64,000 nucleotides of DNA, taken from Saccharothrix carnea (GTDB lineage Bacteria; Actinomycetota; Actinomycetes; Mycobacteriales; Pseudonocardiaceae). The notes beneath the pieces are model-generated. The model was not told the origin of the DNA. It saw nothing but the letters and a program-made list of their open reading frames with translations, and made no database searches. Below are positions 44,453 through 53,296 of the stretch, piece by piece. The stretch covers positions 248,001 to 312,000 of the forward strand of contig NZ_PYAX01000009.1 of the NCBI RefSeq assembly GCF_003014735.1, in the 5' to 3' direction. The position numbers and the translations under genes were made by a program. The first letter of the stretch is position 1; each line of letters opens with the position of its first letter.

Positions 44453-46900
44453 GTGAAGCAGAAGAGCACCACGGAGACGAACTACAAGACGATCCGCTCA
44501 CGACTCACCGGCGTCGTCGTCGTCCCCAGCATCGTCCTGCTCATCATGTGGGCGCTGTTCTCGTCGTACACCCTGTTCGACGGCTTCTACCTCCGAGCCG
44601 TCGCCTCCGGCGTGAAGGACGCGTCGATCCCGGCGGTCCAGACGTTCGCCGCGCTGCAGAAGGAGCGCGAGCTCAGCATGACCGTGCTGAGCCAGCCCGG
44701 CCGCGGCACCAGCGACCTCGAGGTGCAGCAGGCCGAGACCGACAACGCCGTCGACGACATGCGCGCGGCGTTCGACGAGCTGGCGTCCCAGGCGCCGCAG
44801 GAGATCGTCGACAAGATCAACGCGCTCAACGTGCTGCTGGACCAGCTGCCGCAGCGCCGGTCGGCCCTCGAAGCGGGACGCGCGTCGAAGTCCGAGATCT
44901 ACACGTACTACAACAGCCTCCTCGACGCCGGTGACGCGCTGTTCAGCGTGCAGGCCCGCGTGGTGCCGGACCACGAGTCCGTGAAGGGCGCCATCACCGC
45001 CACCGAGTACTTCAAGGCCGCCGACTGGATGTCCCGCGCCACGTCGCTCGCGTCGAGCGCCCTGGCCGCCGGCGAGTTCTCGTCCGCGGAGGAGCACATC
45101 GAGTTCGCCAACCTCGTCGGCGCCTACCACTCCTCCTACGAGTCGATCGCCCCCTACGCCCGGCCGGAAGTGCGCGAGCACTACCAGTTCATGATCGAGG
45201 GCGACGCGTGGAAGCGGCTGGTCGAGTTCGAGGGCAGGCTGATCCAGAGCGGCGAGAAGCCCTCGGACGCCGGGTCGCTGCAGGAGTGGCAGAACGTCAG
45301 CGGCCCGATCTCCGACGAGCTGACCTCACTGGTCAGCGAACAGGCATCCAGCGCCGTGAACGTCACCATGGCCCGCGGTGAGAGCAAGTTCCGCACCGTG
45401 CTGATCGGCAGCCTGGTCGCGCTGCTCGCCGTGATCATCGGCATCCTGATCGCGATCCGCACGTCGAACCGCCTGGTCAACCGGGCCCTGATCACGCGCC
45501 TGGCGGCGTTGAAGAAGGACTCGCTGACCCTGGCGCACGAACGGCTGCCCGACATCGTCGACCGGCTCCGCGAGGGCAAGCACGTCGACGTCGAGGTCGA
45601 GGTGCCGCCGCTGGACTACGGCAGCGACGAGATCGGCCAGGTGGCGGACGCGTTCAACGCCGCCCAGTACACCGCCGTCGCCGCGGCCGTCAAGGAGAGC
45701 CAGGCGCGCGAAGGTGTGAACCGGGTCTTCCTCGACATCGCGCACCGTAACCAGGGCCTGGTGCACCGCCAGCTGAAGATCCTGGACAAGCTGGAGCGCG
45801 AGGAGGAGAACCCCGAGCAGCTCGACGCGCTGTTCCAGCTCGACCACCTCGCCACCCGCGCTCGGCGCAACGCGGAGAACCTGATCATCCTCGCGGGTGA
45901 GCAGCCGGGCAGGCAGTGGCGCAAGCCCGTGCGGCTGCTCGACGTGCTGCGCGCCGCCGTCGCCGAGACCGAGCAGTACGTGCGGGTCAAGGTGAACCCC
46001 GTGCCGGACACCGCGCTGGTGGGCGCCGCCGTCGCCGACACCATCCACCTGATCGCCGAGCTGGTGGACAACGCCACCGCGTTCTCCTCGCCGCGCTCGC
46101 AGGTGCAGGTGCACGCCAGCGAGGTGCCGCAGGGGATCGTGGTCGAGATCGAGGACCACGGCCTGGGCATCAACCCCGAGGACCGCGAGCAGCACAACGC
46201 GATGCTGGCCGACCCGCCGGAGTTCGACGCGATGCGCCTGCGCGGCGAGTCGCGCCTGGGCCTGTTCGTGGTCGCCCGGCTGGCCGCCCGCCGCGGCATC
46301 CACGTCGAGCTGCGCGAATCGCCCTACGGCGGCACGCTGGCGATGGTCCTCATCCCGTCCGCGATCGTCGCGGGCCCCACCACGGCGACGGAGCCCGCCG
46401 AGACCCGGCAGCTGCCGCGCCGCTCGTTCCACGAGATCCCGGAGCAGGGCGACGACTCAGTGCGAGACGCCAGGTTTCCCGACAGTTCCCGAGACCTGGA
46501 GGGGTTCTGGGCCCAAGCCGAGGCCGCGGTCAACGAACATCCCCTTCCAGAGGTCGAACGACTGAGCGGCGGGCTGGACCTGTCGCAGCGCAGTGGCGAG
46601 CTCGAGCTGTCGCAGCACAGCGGCGAGCTGGAGCTGCCGCAGCGGAAGCGGGCCACCTCCGAGTGGCCCGCCGAAGAACCGGGGTCGGCCGTCACCGCCG
46701 CCGACCGACCCGAACTGCCACGCAGGCGCCGTCAGCAGAACCTGGCGCCGCAGTTGGTGCGCAACGATTTCCACCCTTCGCCCGAACCGCTCCCCGAGGT
46801 CGATCCCGAGAAGTCAGCCGAGAGGGTCCGCAAGGGCCTGTCGGCGTTCCAACGGGGCACACGCGACGCCCGTCGCACACCCGACGACCTCGAACCGTGA
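44453..46900 (+). CDS. cvnA: Conservon sensor kinase-like protein CvnA
   Basis: An 815-aa membrane sensor. Helix 1 (VVVVPSIVLLIMWALF near 22) and helix 2 (VLIGSLVALLAVIIGILIAI near 325) flank an extracytoplasmic nitrate/nitrite-sensing-like helical domain. A HAMP-like linker follows, then the CvnA core (DIAHRNQGLVHRQLKILD, LDHLATRARRNAENLIILAG) and a HATPase_c domain (AELVDNATAFSSP, IEDHGLGI, GLFVVARLA). The ~160-residue C-terminal tail is disordered-looking and contains a 9-residue repeat. It is first gene of a complete cvnABCD set; conservons control antibiotic production and development in Streptomyces. GTG 44453 follows GGAG. Confidence 0.93.
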   Translation: MKQKSTTETNYKTIRSRLTGVVVVPSIVLLIMWALFSSYTLFDGFYLRAVASGVKDASIPAVQTFAALQKERELSMTVLSQPGRGTSDLEVQQAETDNAVDDMRAAFDELASQAPQEIVDKINALNVLLDQLPQRRSALEAGRASKSEIYTYYNSLLDAGDALFSVQARVVPDHESVKGAITATEYFKAADWMSRATSLASSALAAGEFSSAEEHIEFANLVGAYHSSYESIAPYARPEVREHYQFMIEGDAWKRLVEFEGRLIQSGEKPSDAGSLQEWQNVSGPISDELTSLVSEQASSAVNVTMARGESKFRTVLIGSLVALLAVIIGILIAIRTSNRLVNRALITRLAALKKDSLTLAHERLPDIVDRLREGKHVDVEVEVPPLDYGSDEIGQVADAFNAAQYTAVAAAVKESQAREGVNRVFLDIAHRNQGLVHRQLKILDKLEREEENPEQLDALFQLDHLATRARRNAENLIILAGEQPGRQWRKPVRLLDVLRAAVAETEQYVRVKVNPVPDTALVGAAVADTIHLIAELVDNATAFSSPRSQVQVHASEVPQGIVVEIEDHGLGINPEDREQHNAMLADPPEFDAMRLRGESRLGLFVVARLAARRGIHVELRESPYGGTLAMVLIPSAIVAGPTTATEPAETRQLPRRSFHEIPEQGDDSVRDARFPDSSRDLEGFWAQAEAAVNEHPLPEVERLSGGLDLSQRSGELELSQHSGELELPQRKRATSEWPAEEPGSAVTAADRPELPRRRRQQNLAPQLVRNDFHPSPEPLPEVDPEKSAERVRKGLSAFQRGTRDARRTPDDLEP
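46580..46645 (+). repeat. 27-nt in-frame tandem repeat in the CvnA tail
   Basis: Units begin at 46580, 46607 and (degenerate) 46634, encoding LSQRSGELE, LSQHSGELE and LPQRKR. The period is exactly nine codons. It lies in the low-complexity linker beyond the kinase domain and could vary in copy number between strains. Confidence 0.7.
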
Positions 46901-46944
46901 TCAGCAGCAGTGGCCGGACGACTGGAAACCGGAAAGGCAACCCG

Positions 46945-47382
46945 ATGAACGACATGACCAGCCAGCACAACGAACTGAACTGGTTGTTGGAGGACCTGGT
47001 CGGCCGGGTGGTCGGAGCTCGGCACGCGGTGGTCCTCTCGGCCGACGGTCTGCTGCTGGGCCGCTCACCCGGGCTGTCGAAGGACGACTCGGACCACCTG
47101 TCGGCGATGGCGTCGGCGTTCCAGAGCCTGGCCCGCGGCACCGGGCGGCACTTCGGCGGCGGCGCCGTGCGGCAGACCATCGTCGAGATGGAGCACGCCT
47201 ACCTCTTCGTCACCGCGGCCGGCCACGGCGCCTGCCTGGCCGTCCTGGGCGAAGAGGACTCCGACATGGGCATGATCGCCTACGAGATGAACATGCTCGT
47301 CAAGCGCGTCGGCACGTACCTGTCCTCGGCACCGCGCGGCACCGCCGCGGCGAGCCTGCCCGCCGCCCGAAGGTCCTCCTGA
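46945..47382 (+). CDS. cvnB: Conservon roadblock/LC7 protein CvnB
   Basis: A 145-aa roadblock/LC7 domain protein (LEDLVGRVVGARHAVVLSADGLLLGRS at the N-terminus, YLFVTAAGHGACLAVLGEED in the middle). In conservons it binds the CvnD GTPase in a membrane-associated complex with CvnA and CvnC. ATG 46945 follows GGAAAGG at about 7 nt; ATG 46954 is an alternative. Its stop overlaps the cvnC start (TGATG). Confidence 0.93.
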   Translation: MNDMTSQHNELNWLLEDLVGRVVGARHAVVLSADGLLLGRSPGLSKDDSDHLSAMASAFQSLARGTGRHFGGGAVRQTIVEMEHAYLFVTAAGHGACLAVLGEEDSDMGMIAYEMNMLVKRVGTYLSSAPRGTAAASLPAARRSS

Positions 47383-47753
47383 TGGCCGGCCGCGAGGACT
47401 GGTGGTACGACGAGGCCGCGGGCCCGTTGGTCCGCCCGTACGCGATGGTGCGGGGTCGTACCCGCCCGCTGCGACCGGAACTGCACCTGGTGACGCAGGT
47501 GCGCGCGATGCCGTCGCCCTCGGACCCGGACGCGCTGTCGGTCGAGCACATGGAGATCATGGAGCTCTGCCGTCGCCCGTTGTCCGTCGCCGAGGTGGCC
47601 GCGTACCTCGACGTGCCGCTCGTCGTCGTCAAGGTGCTGTTGAGCGATCTCATCCAACGCGGTGACGTCGTGATCCGAGACCCCTCCCGAGTCCCGCAAG
47701 TGCCGGACCGGAACCTGCTCCAGGCGGTGTTGGATGGTGTCCGTGGAATCTGA
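47382..47753 (+). CDS. cvnC: Conservon DUF742 protein CvnC
   Basis: A 123-aa DUF742 protein with the typical LVRPYAMVRGRTRP start and a winged-helix-like C-terminal half (ELCRRPLSVAEVAAYLDVPLVVVKVLLSDLIQRGDV). It is third of the conservon set. Its start overlaps the cvnB stop and its end overlaps cvnD by about 20 bp. Confidence 0.93.
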   Translation: MAGREDWWYDEAAGPLVRPYAMVRGRTRPLRPELHLVTQVRAMPSPSDPDALSVEHMEIMELCRRPLSVAEVAAYLDVPLVVVKVLLSDLIQRGDVVIRDPSRVPQVPDRNLLQAVLDGVRGI

Positions 47754-48327
47754 GCGGCCGGGTGGGGAACTGCTCGTACCCACCCCAGTGAAGATCGTCA
47801 TCGCCGGTGGCTTCGGCACCGGGAAGACGACGATGGTCAACTCGGTCAGCGAGATACCGCCGCTGCACACCGAGGAGCTGCTCACCGAGGCCGGTGTCGG
47901 CGTCGACGACGTGCTCGGCCTGGAGTCCAAGGAGACGACCACGGTCGCCCTCGACTTCGGCCGCATCACCATCAACCCCGAGGTGGTGCTGTACCTGTTC
48001 GGCACCCCGGGCCAGAACCGGTTCTGGTTCATGTGGGACGAGCTGGCCTACGGCGCGATCGGCGCGGTGATCCTGGTCGACACGCGGCGGCTGGACAGCA
48101 GCTTCCCCTCGATCGACTTCTTCGAGCGGCGCGGCATCCCGTTCATCATCGCGGTGAACTGCTTCGAGGGCGCGCACAGCTACGAGGTCGACGAGGTGCG
48201 CCGGGCCCTGGACGTGGACGCCGCCATCCCGCTGGTGCTGTGCGACGCGCGGGACCGCGAGTCGGCCAAGACCGTGCTGGTGAGCCTGATCAAGCACACG
48301 ATGGACCGGCTCGACGCCATGGCGTAG
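47734..48327 (+). CDS. cvnD: Conservon small GTPase CvnD
   Basis: A 197-aa Ras-like GTPase of the MglA/CvnD type: P-loop GGFGTGKTT near residue 26, switch II FGTPGQNRFWFMWD near 90, and the base-recognition region IIAVNCFEG near 134 (NCF in place of NKxD, usual for CvnD). It completes the conservon. The cytochrome P450 (cvnE) seen in some conservons is absent. The start is one of ATG 47734, GTG 47737 or GTG 47743, inside the end of cvnC. Confidence 0.93.
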   Translation: MVSVESERPGGELLVPTPVKIVIAGGFGTGKTTMVNSVSEIPPLHTEELLTEAGVGVDDVLGLESKETTTVALDFGRITINPEVVLYLFGTPGQNRFWFMWDELAYGAIGAVILVDTRRLDSSFPSIDFFERRGIPFIIAVNCFEGAHSYEVDEVRRALDVDAAIPLVLCDARDRESAKTVLVSLIKHTMDRLDAMA

Positions 48328-48339
48328 GCCGGACGGGGT

Positions 48340-48367
48340 GACGGGTGACCGCGAACGGCCACCCGTC
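48340..48367. terminator. Hairpin between cvnD and tnaA
   Basis: GACGGGTG (48340-48347) pairs with CACCCGTC (48360-48367) around a 12-nt loop, between convergent stops at 48327 and 48373. Confidence 0.55.
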
Positions 48368-48372
48368 CCGCG

Positions 48373-49740
48373 TCACACCACCGGTTCGAGCCGGCAGTTG
48401 AAGTGCCGCAACAGCTTCGGCACGTGCGTCAGCCGGTACCCGGGCACCCGCTCGGGGTCCTTCGCGATCTCCGCCAGCGTCTCGCCGACGTACTCCAGGT
48501 GGCTCTGCGTGTAGACCCGGCGCGGGATGGCGAGGCGGACCAGCTCGTACGGCGCGGGCTTGACCAGTTCGCCCACCTCGTCCAGCTCGCCGAGGTACAG
48601 CGAACCCAGTTCCGCGCACCGGATGCCGCCCGCCAGGTACAGCTCGGTGGCCAGGGCGAACCCCGGGAATCGGCTCGGCGGCAGGTGCGGCAGCAGGCGC
48701 CCGGCGTTGAGGTACACCGCGTGCACGCCGGTCGGCCGCACGCTGTCCACCCCCGCGGCCTTGGCCAGGTCGGCCACGTACGCCGTGGCGTCGGCCCGGG
48801 CCCGCAGGTACTCCGGGTCGGTCACCTCCAGCAGGCCCTGCGCCAGCATCTCCAGGTCGCGACCGGCGAGACCGCCGTACGTGCGGAAGCCCTCGGTCGC
48901 GATCAGCAGCAGCTCGCACTTGGCGGCCAGCTCGGGGTCGCGGATCGCGAGCAACCCTCCCATGTGGACGATGGCGTCCTTCTTCAGGCTCGCCACGCAC
49001 CCGTCGGCCAGCCGGAACGCCTCTTCCGCGACCTGCCGCGGCGTGTGGTGCTCGTAGCCCGGCTCCCGCTGCGTGACCAGCCACGCGTTCTCCGCGAACC
49101 GCGCCGCGTCGAGGAAGAACGGCACACCGTGGCGGCGGGCGATCTCACCCGCCGCCTTGATGTTGGCCATCGACACCGGCTGACCGCCACCACCGTTGTT
49201 GGTGATGGTGAGCACGACGACGGCGACGTCCCGAGGGCCGGACAGGATGGCTTCCAGCGCCTCCAGGTCGATGTCGCCCTTGAACGGCGCGTCGTCGTCG
49301 AGGTCTCCGGCGGCCCGGCACGGCAGGTCGACGGCCTGACCGCCGAGGATCTCGACGTTCGCGCGCGTGGTGTCGAAGTGCGTGTTGCTGACGCTGACCT
49401 GGCCCGGCTTGAGCAGCGCGGTGAACAGGATCCGCTCGGCCGCGCGTCCCTGGTGGACGGGGAACGCGTGCGGGTAGCCGGTCAGGTCGTGCACCACGTC
49501 GCGGAACCGGTAGTAGGAGCGCGCACCCGCGTAGGTCTCGTCACCACGCAGTCCCGCCGCCTGCTGCTCGGCCGACAGGGCGCCGGTGCCCGAGTCGCTG
49601 AGCAGGTCGATCGTCACATCGGTGGCGGCGAGGTTGAACGGGTTGTACCCGGCGGCGGCCAGCGCCCGCTCGCGGTGCGCGCGCGTGGTGATCGGGATGG
49701 GCTCCACGACCTTGATGCGGTACGGCTCCATCGTGGGCAT
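48373..49740 (-). CDS. tnaA: Tryptophanase (PLP-dependent beta-eliminating lyase)
   Basis: A 455-aa enzyme of the tryptophanase/tyrosine phenol-lyase family: IDLLSDSGTGALS near residue 44, PVHQGRAAERILF near 93, LTITNNGGGGQPVS near 178, and the PLP-lysine loop ADGCVASLKKDAIVHMGG near 245. It cleaves tryptophan, or a substituted tryptophan, to an indole, pyruvate and ammonia. The gene sits 9 bp downstream of an indole prenyltransferase gene, so the likely substrate is prenylated tryptophan. ATG 49740 follows TAGGAG at 6 nt. Confidence 0.92.
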   Translation of the reverse strand: MPTMEPYRIKVVEPIPITTRAHRERALAAAGYNPFNLAATDVTIDLLSDSGTGALSAEQQAAGLRGDETYAGARSYYRFRDVVHDLTGYPHAFPVHQGRAAERILFTALLKPGQVSVSNTHFDTTRANVEILGGQAVDLPCRAAGDLDDDAPFKGDIDLEALEAILSGPRDVAVVVLTITNNGGGGQPVSMANIKAAGEIARRHGVPFFLDAARFAENAWLVTQREPGYEHHTPRQVAEEAFRLADGCVASLKKDAIVHMGGLLAIRDPELAAKCELLLIATEGFRTYGGLAGRDLEMLAQGLLEVTDPEYLRARADATAYVADLAKAAGVDSVRPTGVHAVYLNAGRLLPHLPPSRFPGFALATELYLAGGIRCAELGSLYLGELDEVGELVKPAPYELVRLAIPRRVYTQSHLEYVGETLAEIAKDPERVPGYRLTHVPKLLRHFNCRLEPVV

Positions 49741-49749
49741 GGGTGACTC

Positions 49750-50844
49750 CTAGCCTGCCAGGCTGATCGAACGGGGTGAGGCCGTGTCGTAGGCCTCGGA
49801 GGAGAGGTAGACGGTGATGCCGGGGCGCGGCCTGCCCATGCGCAGCGACACGTGGGCGATCAGGCCGACGCCCTCGTCCAGCGGTCGACGCGCGATGGTG
49901 CGCAGCGCGCTGTCGAACTGCGTTGGGTCGAGGTCGTACTTGGCCATCACCGCGAGCACCCGCCTGCGTGCTTCTTCGTCATCGGTGACGTAGTCGCGGA
50001 TCGGCACGTACAGGGAATAGCCGCTCGGTGCCCGCGCGTCGCCGTCCAGGAACGTGTAGCTGGAAATCAGCGGGCGCCGGTCGAACGTTCCGGTGCTGCC
50101 ACCGGTGAGGAGGCAGAAATCGGGCACCCTGTCCACATCGACACCCCGCGCGGCCTTCGCGGCACGCGTGACGTCCGTTACATCCGCGGCGTGGTGGGAG
50201 ATGTAGACCTTCACCCGGGCCCGTCGTTGTTCCACCAGGTCGAGTGCGAAGAACGAATATTTGTCAAGTCCGGGCCTGGTCACCGCCTGAGCGCGCAGTA
50301 CCGGGAAACCGGCGGCGAAACCGGTCCGGCTCAGCGCTTCCCGGATCAACCCCTCGGCGGCGGCCTCGCCGCGCACTTCCGGGTTGAAGTAGACCTTCAC
50401 CGCGGGCGCCTCGTCGGCGCGGAACACCAGCGAGTACCAGAACGTGAAATCGCTTTCCGGGTGGTCCGGCAGGAACAGGCCCTTGACCGCGTCGAAACGG
50501 CGGGTGTCCAGGTTCTCCCGGTGTCGCATCCGGTCGAGCGCGGCGAGCGCCGCAGCGGTGTTGGCCGCACGGGAAGGCCTGGTCGCGGTGGGTTCGACGA
50601 TCGTGCGGAGGATCGGGGACTCTCCTGCCGCGAACGCCGTGGAGAACTCGACCGGGGTGTGGTCGTCCGCGACGTCGGAGGGCCAGGCCGGGCTGGCGGA
50701 AACCGGGCGCAGGCCACCGGGACCGAGCGCGTCCGCGAGCAATCCCACGGATTTGACGGTGTTTTCCGTGATGCCCAAAGAATGCATCAGGGCACTGAGC
50801 TGTCGGCCCGTGAAATCGCGTATGGATACTTTTTGAGGGTCCAA
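49750..50844 (-). CDS. Aromatic (indole/tryptophan) prenyltransferase, DMATS/ABBA type
   Basis: A 364-aa protein with the layout of bacterial DMATS-type prenyltransferases: VEFSTAFAAGESPILRTIVEP near residue 66 (substrate Glu region), VKVYFNPEVRGEAAAEGLI near 150, RARVKVYISHHAADVTDV near 208, and a C-terminal ITVYLSSEAYD. These enzymes attach dimethylallyl groups to the indole ring of tryptophan. The start is a TTG at 50844 with AGGAG 9 nt upstream; no other start precedes the conserved N-terminus. It forms a two-gene operon with tnaA. Position selectivity (C5, C6 or C7) cannot be read. Confidence 0.85.
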   Translation of the reverse strand: MDPQKVSIRDFTGRQLSALMHSLGITENTVKSVGLLADALGPGGLRPVSASPAWPSDVADDHTPVEFSTAFAAGESPILRTIVEPTATRPSRAANTAAALAALDRMRHRENLDTRRFDAVKGLFLPDHPESDFTFWYSLVFRADEAPAVKVYFNPEVRGEAAAEGLIREALSRTGFAAGFPVLRAQAVTRPGLDKYSFFALDLVEQRRARVKVYISHHAADVTDVTRAAKAARGVDVDRVPDFCLLTGGSTGTFDRRPLISSYTFLDGDARAPSGYSLYVPIRDYVTDDEEARRRVLAVMAKYDLDPTQFDSALRTIARRPLDEGVGLIAHVSLRMGRPRPGITVYLSSEAYDTASPRSISLAG

Positions 50845-50875
50845 GGCGGGGTTCTCCTCGTGGGGGGCGAGTCGA

Positions 50876-50905
50876 AAGTTACGCTAGGCGAAGCAATCTT
50901 GTCCA
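50876..50905 (-). promoter_or_regulatory. Candidate promoter of the prenyltransferase-tnaA operon
   Basis: Read on the minus strand, TGGACA (50905-50900), an 18-bp spacer and TAACTT (50881-50876) resemble a vegetative -35/-10 pair. A start near 50868 would leave a leader of about 24 nt containing the ribosome binding site, which is a plausible geometry. No experimental support. Confidence 0.4.
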
Positions 50906-51223
50906 CCAGGCGGCCGTAGCGTGACGTAGGGCACTCTAAAGGCAGGTCACAGGTCCTGTCGATCAGTGGTCACGAGGAAGAGGACGGTAATCAAGACTAC
51001 TCCGAACGGCCTATTGACTAGACCTTCGTCAGTCTTTCGCACTAATGGCGTGCCGGGGTTCGATGACGGATCGTGGCATTTCGTCCCCAGTGCCGCCCGA
51101 GGTACGGTCGAACGTTCGCCGACTAATGCGTTCCACCATTCAAGACGTTGCTGTTAATTGTTCGCCGCGTTGTTCGCGTGACGGTGGCGACCCGGTGTGG
51201 TAAAGCGGTCCGGACAAGCGGAC
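50906..51223. other. Intergenic region, AT-richer than its surroundings
   Basis: About 320 bp upstream of the prenyltransferase promoter, visibly lower in G+C than the neighbours (e.g. around 50990-51040). No gene is supported in any frame. It could hold regulatory sites or be a remnant of inserted DNA. Confidence 0.35.
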
Positions 51224-51254
51224 GGGGCCGCCGATCACCAGGATCGACGGCCCC
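51224..51254 (-). terminator. Terminator of the 3-hydroxybutyryl-CoA dehydrogenase gene
   Basis: A 13-bp stem with one mismatch (51224-51236 GGGGCCGCCGATC with 51242-51254 GATCGACGGCCCC) and a 5-nt loop lies 21 bp past the leftward stop. Confidence 0.75.
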
Positions 51255-51275
51255 GCGCGCGGTCGGGCGTCCGGC

Positions 51276-52139
51276 TCAGGACGCGTAGTTGTGGAACCCG
51301 CGCCCGCTCTTCTTGCCCAGCAGCCCCGCGTCCACCATGCGCAGCAGCAGTGGCGGCGGCGAGTACAGCGGCTCCTTGAACTCCTCGTACATCGACTCGG
51401 CGATGGCCTTGGTGGTGTCCAGGCCGATCAGGTCGGTCAGGCGCAGCGGACCCATCGGGTGCGCGCAGCCGAGCACCATGCCGTTGTCGATGTCCTCGGC
51501 GCTGGCGAAGCCGGACTCCAGCATCCGGATCGACGACAGCAGGTAGGGGATCAGCAGGGCGTTGACCACGAACCCGGCCCGGTCCTGCGAGCGGATGACC
51601 TCCTTGTGCAGCACCCCGGTCACGAACTCCTCGGCCCTGGCCTTGGTCCGCTCGCCGGTCAGCAGCGACGGCACCAGCTCCACCAGCTTCAACACCGGCA
51701 CCGGGTTGAAGAAGTGCACGCCGATGACCTGCTCGGGGCGGCCGGTGGCCATGCCCAGCTTCATGATCGGGATCGAGGAGGTGTTGGACGCGAAGATCGC
51801 GTCCGCGTCCACGACGACCTTGTCCAGCGCCGCGAACACCTCGGTCTTGACCTGCTCGTTCTCCGCGACGGCTTCCACGACCAGGTTCCGGTCGGCGAAG
51901 TCGGCGAGGTCGGTGGTGAACCGCAGGCGCTCCAGTGCGGCGTCCCGGTCCTCGGCGGACAGCTTGCCGCTGCGCACGCCACGGCCGAGCGAAGAGGCGA
52001 TCCGCCCCCGCGCGACCTCCGTGGCGTCCGGGCTGACCTCGGCGACCAGCACGTCCAGCCCGGCCCGCGCGCAGACCTCGGCGATGCCGGAGCCCATCAG
52101 GCCCGATCCCACCACTCCAACACGTTGAATGTCACTCAC
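51276..52139 (-). CDS. 3-hydroxybutyryl-CoA dehydrogenase
   Basis: A 287-aa NAD(P)-dependent enzyme. The Rossmann motif VGVVGSGLMGSGIAEV is near residue 7, the catalytic block GVHFFNPVPVLKLVELV near 140 holds the His, and MGPLRLTDLIGLD lies near 225. It interconverts acetoacetyl-CoA and 3-hydroxybutyryl-CoA in butyrate/PHB-type metabolism or extender-unit supply. It stands alone here. GTG 52139 has AGGA about 8 nt upstream, and upstream in-frame sequence is not protein-like. Confidence 0.92.
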   Translation of the reverse strand: MSDIQRVGVVGSGLMGSGIAEVCARAGLDVLVAEVSPDATEVARGRIASSLGRGVRSGKLSAEDRDAALERLRFTTDLADFADRNLVVEAVAENEQVKTEVFAALDKVVVDADAIFASNTSSIPIMKLGMATGRPEQVIGVHFFNPVPVLKLVELVPSLLTGERTKARAEEFVTGVLHKEVIRSQDRAGFVVNALLIPYLLSSIRMLESGFASAEDIDNGMVLGCAHPMGPLRLTDLIGLDTTKAIAESMYEEFKEPLYSPPPLLLRMVDAGLLGKKSGRGFHNYAS

Positions 52140-52257
52140 GCCCCGATCCTGCCAGGGCCGTCCCCGGTGGGCACATCTCCGCTGTGGTTCTCCACACCCG
52201 ACCGGGTGGTGCTCCTCATGGTCGGCCGCCGTGCGGCGACCTAGCGTTGCCGTCGTG

Positions 52258-53286
52258 ATGATCAACACTGCGATTGCCGGGGTCGTCCTGGCCGTGACCA
52301 GCACGTTTCCCGCACTGGACGGGTGGGTCGAGCAAGGCTGGGCCTCCGGGGCGCTGCTGACCGTGCAGGACTCCACCGGCACCCGCGCGGACGCGGCGGG
52401 TGAGGCGTCGGTCGGCGGGTACTTCCGGATCGGCAGCGCGACCAAGACGTTCGTGGCCACCGTCGTGCTGCAGCTCGTGGACGAGGGCAAGGTCGGGCTG
52501 GACGACCCCGTGGACCGGTACGTGGCCGGTGTGCCGAAGGGCGAGAACGGCGACCGCGCCACCGTGCGCCAGGTGCTCAACCACACCAGCGGCTTCTACG
52601 ACTACGCGCACGAGGAGGGCTACTCGACCAACCGGTGGCGCGGCGCGGACCGGTTCCGGAGCTACCGCCCGCAGGAGCTGCTGGATGTCGCGTTCGCGCG
52701 GGAGTCCTACTTCGACCCGGGGGAGGGGTGGCACTACTCGAACACCAACTACATCGTCGCCGGGATGCTGATCGAACGCGTGACCGGCCGGACGTACGGC
52801 GACGAGGTGCGCGCCCGCGTCCTGCGCCCGCTCGGCCTGGCGCACACCACCGTGCCGGGATGGCGTCCCGGCCTGCCGCACCCTCACGCCCGCGGCTACA
52901 CGCAGGTCGATGGGCGGCTGGTCGACGCGACCTCGATGAACCCGACCCTCGACTGGGCGGCGGGCGAGATGATCTCCACCGCCGAAGACCTCAACCGGTT
53001 CTTCGACGCGCTCCTGAGCGGGCGGCTGACCAGCGCGGCGTCCCTCGACGCGATGCGGCAGACCGTGGACGACACCGGCACGATCTTCGCCTACGGCCTG
53101 GGGCTGCAGCGGTTCGACCTGCCGTGCGGCCGTTCGATCTGGGGTCACGGCGGCGAGCTGATCGGCTACCGCACCTACGCCACGCGCGCGGACGACGGCA
53201 CGCGGGCGACGCTGTCCTACAACCCGCTTCCCGCCGACGTGCCGGGGGAGGAGGTGATCGGGTTGCTCGCCTCGGTCCACTGCTGA
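52258..53286 (+). CDS. Class C beta-lactamase-fold serine hydrolase (D-Ala-D-Ala carboxypeptidase-like)
   Basis: A 342-aa serine hydrolase. Nucleophile motif SATK (FRIGSATKTFVA near residue 62), second motif YSN (GWHYSNTNYIVAG near 160) and third motif HGG (IWGHGGELIGY near 298) form a complete set. The N-terminal hydrophobic stretch is short and could be a signal peptide. Substrates in this family include peptidoglycan stem peptides, D-amino-acid peptides and esters. No Shine-Dalgarno precedes the start; GTG 52255 and ATG 52258 are adjacent, and a TAGCGT element 11 bp upstream would fit a leaderless transcript. Confidence 0.88.
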   Translation: MINTAIAGVVLAVTSTFPALDGWVEQGWASGALLTVQDSTGTRADAAGEASVGGYFRIGSATKTFVATVVLQLVDEGKVGLDDPVDRYVAGVPKGENGDRATVRQVLNHTSGFYDYAHEEGYSTNRWRGADRFRSYRPQELLDVAFARESYFDPGEGWHYSNTNYIVAGMLIERVTGRTYGDEVRARVLRPLGLAHTTVPGWRPGLPHPHARGYTQVDGRLVDATSMNPTLDWAAGEMISTAEDLNRFFDALLSGRLTSAASLDAMRQTVDDTGTIFAYGLGLQRFDLPCGRSIWGHGGELIGYRTYATRADDGTRATLSYNPLPADVPGEEVIGLLASVHC

Positions 53287-53296
53287 GGCCCCACTC

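Noticed and set aside
44453..48327. Search for a cvnE P450 completing the conservon
   Set aside because: The next gene is a convergent tryptophanase; the window's only P450 is 42 kb away in another operon.
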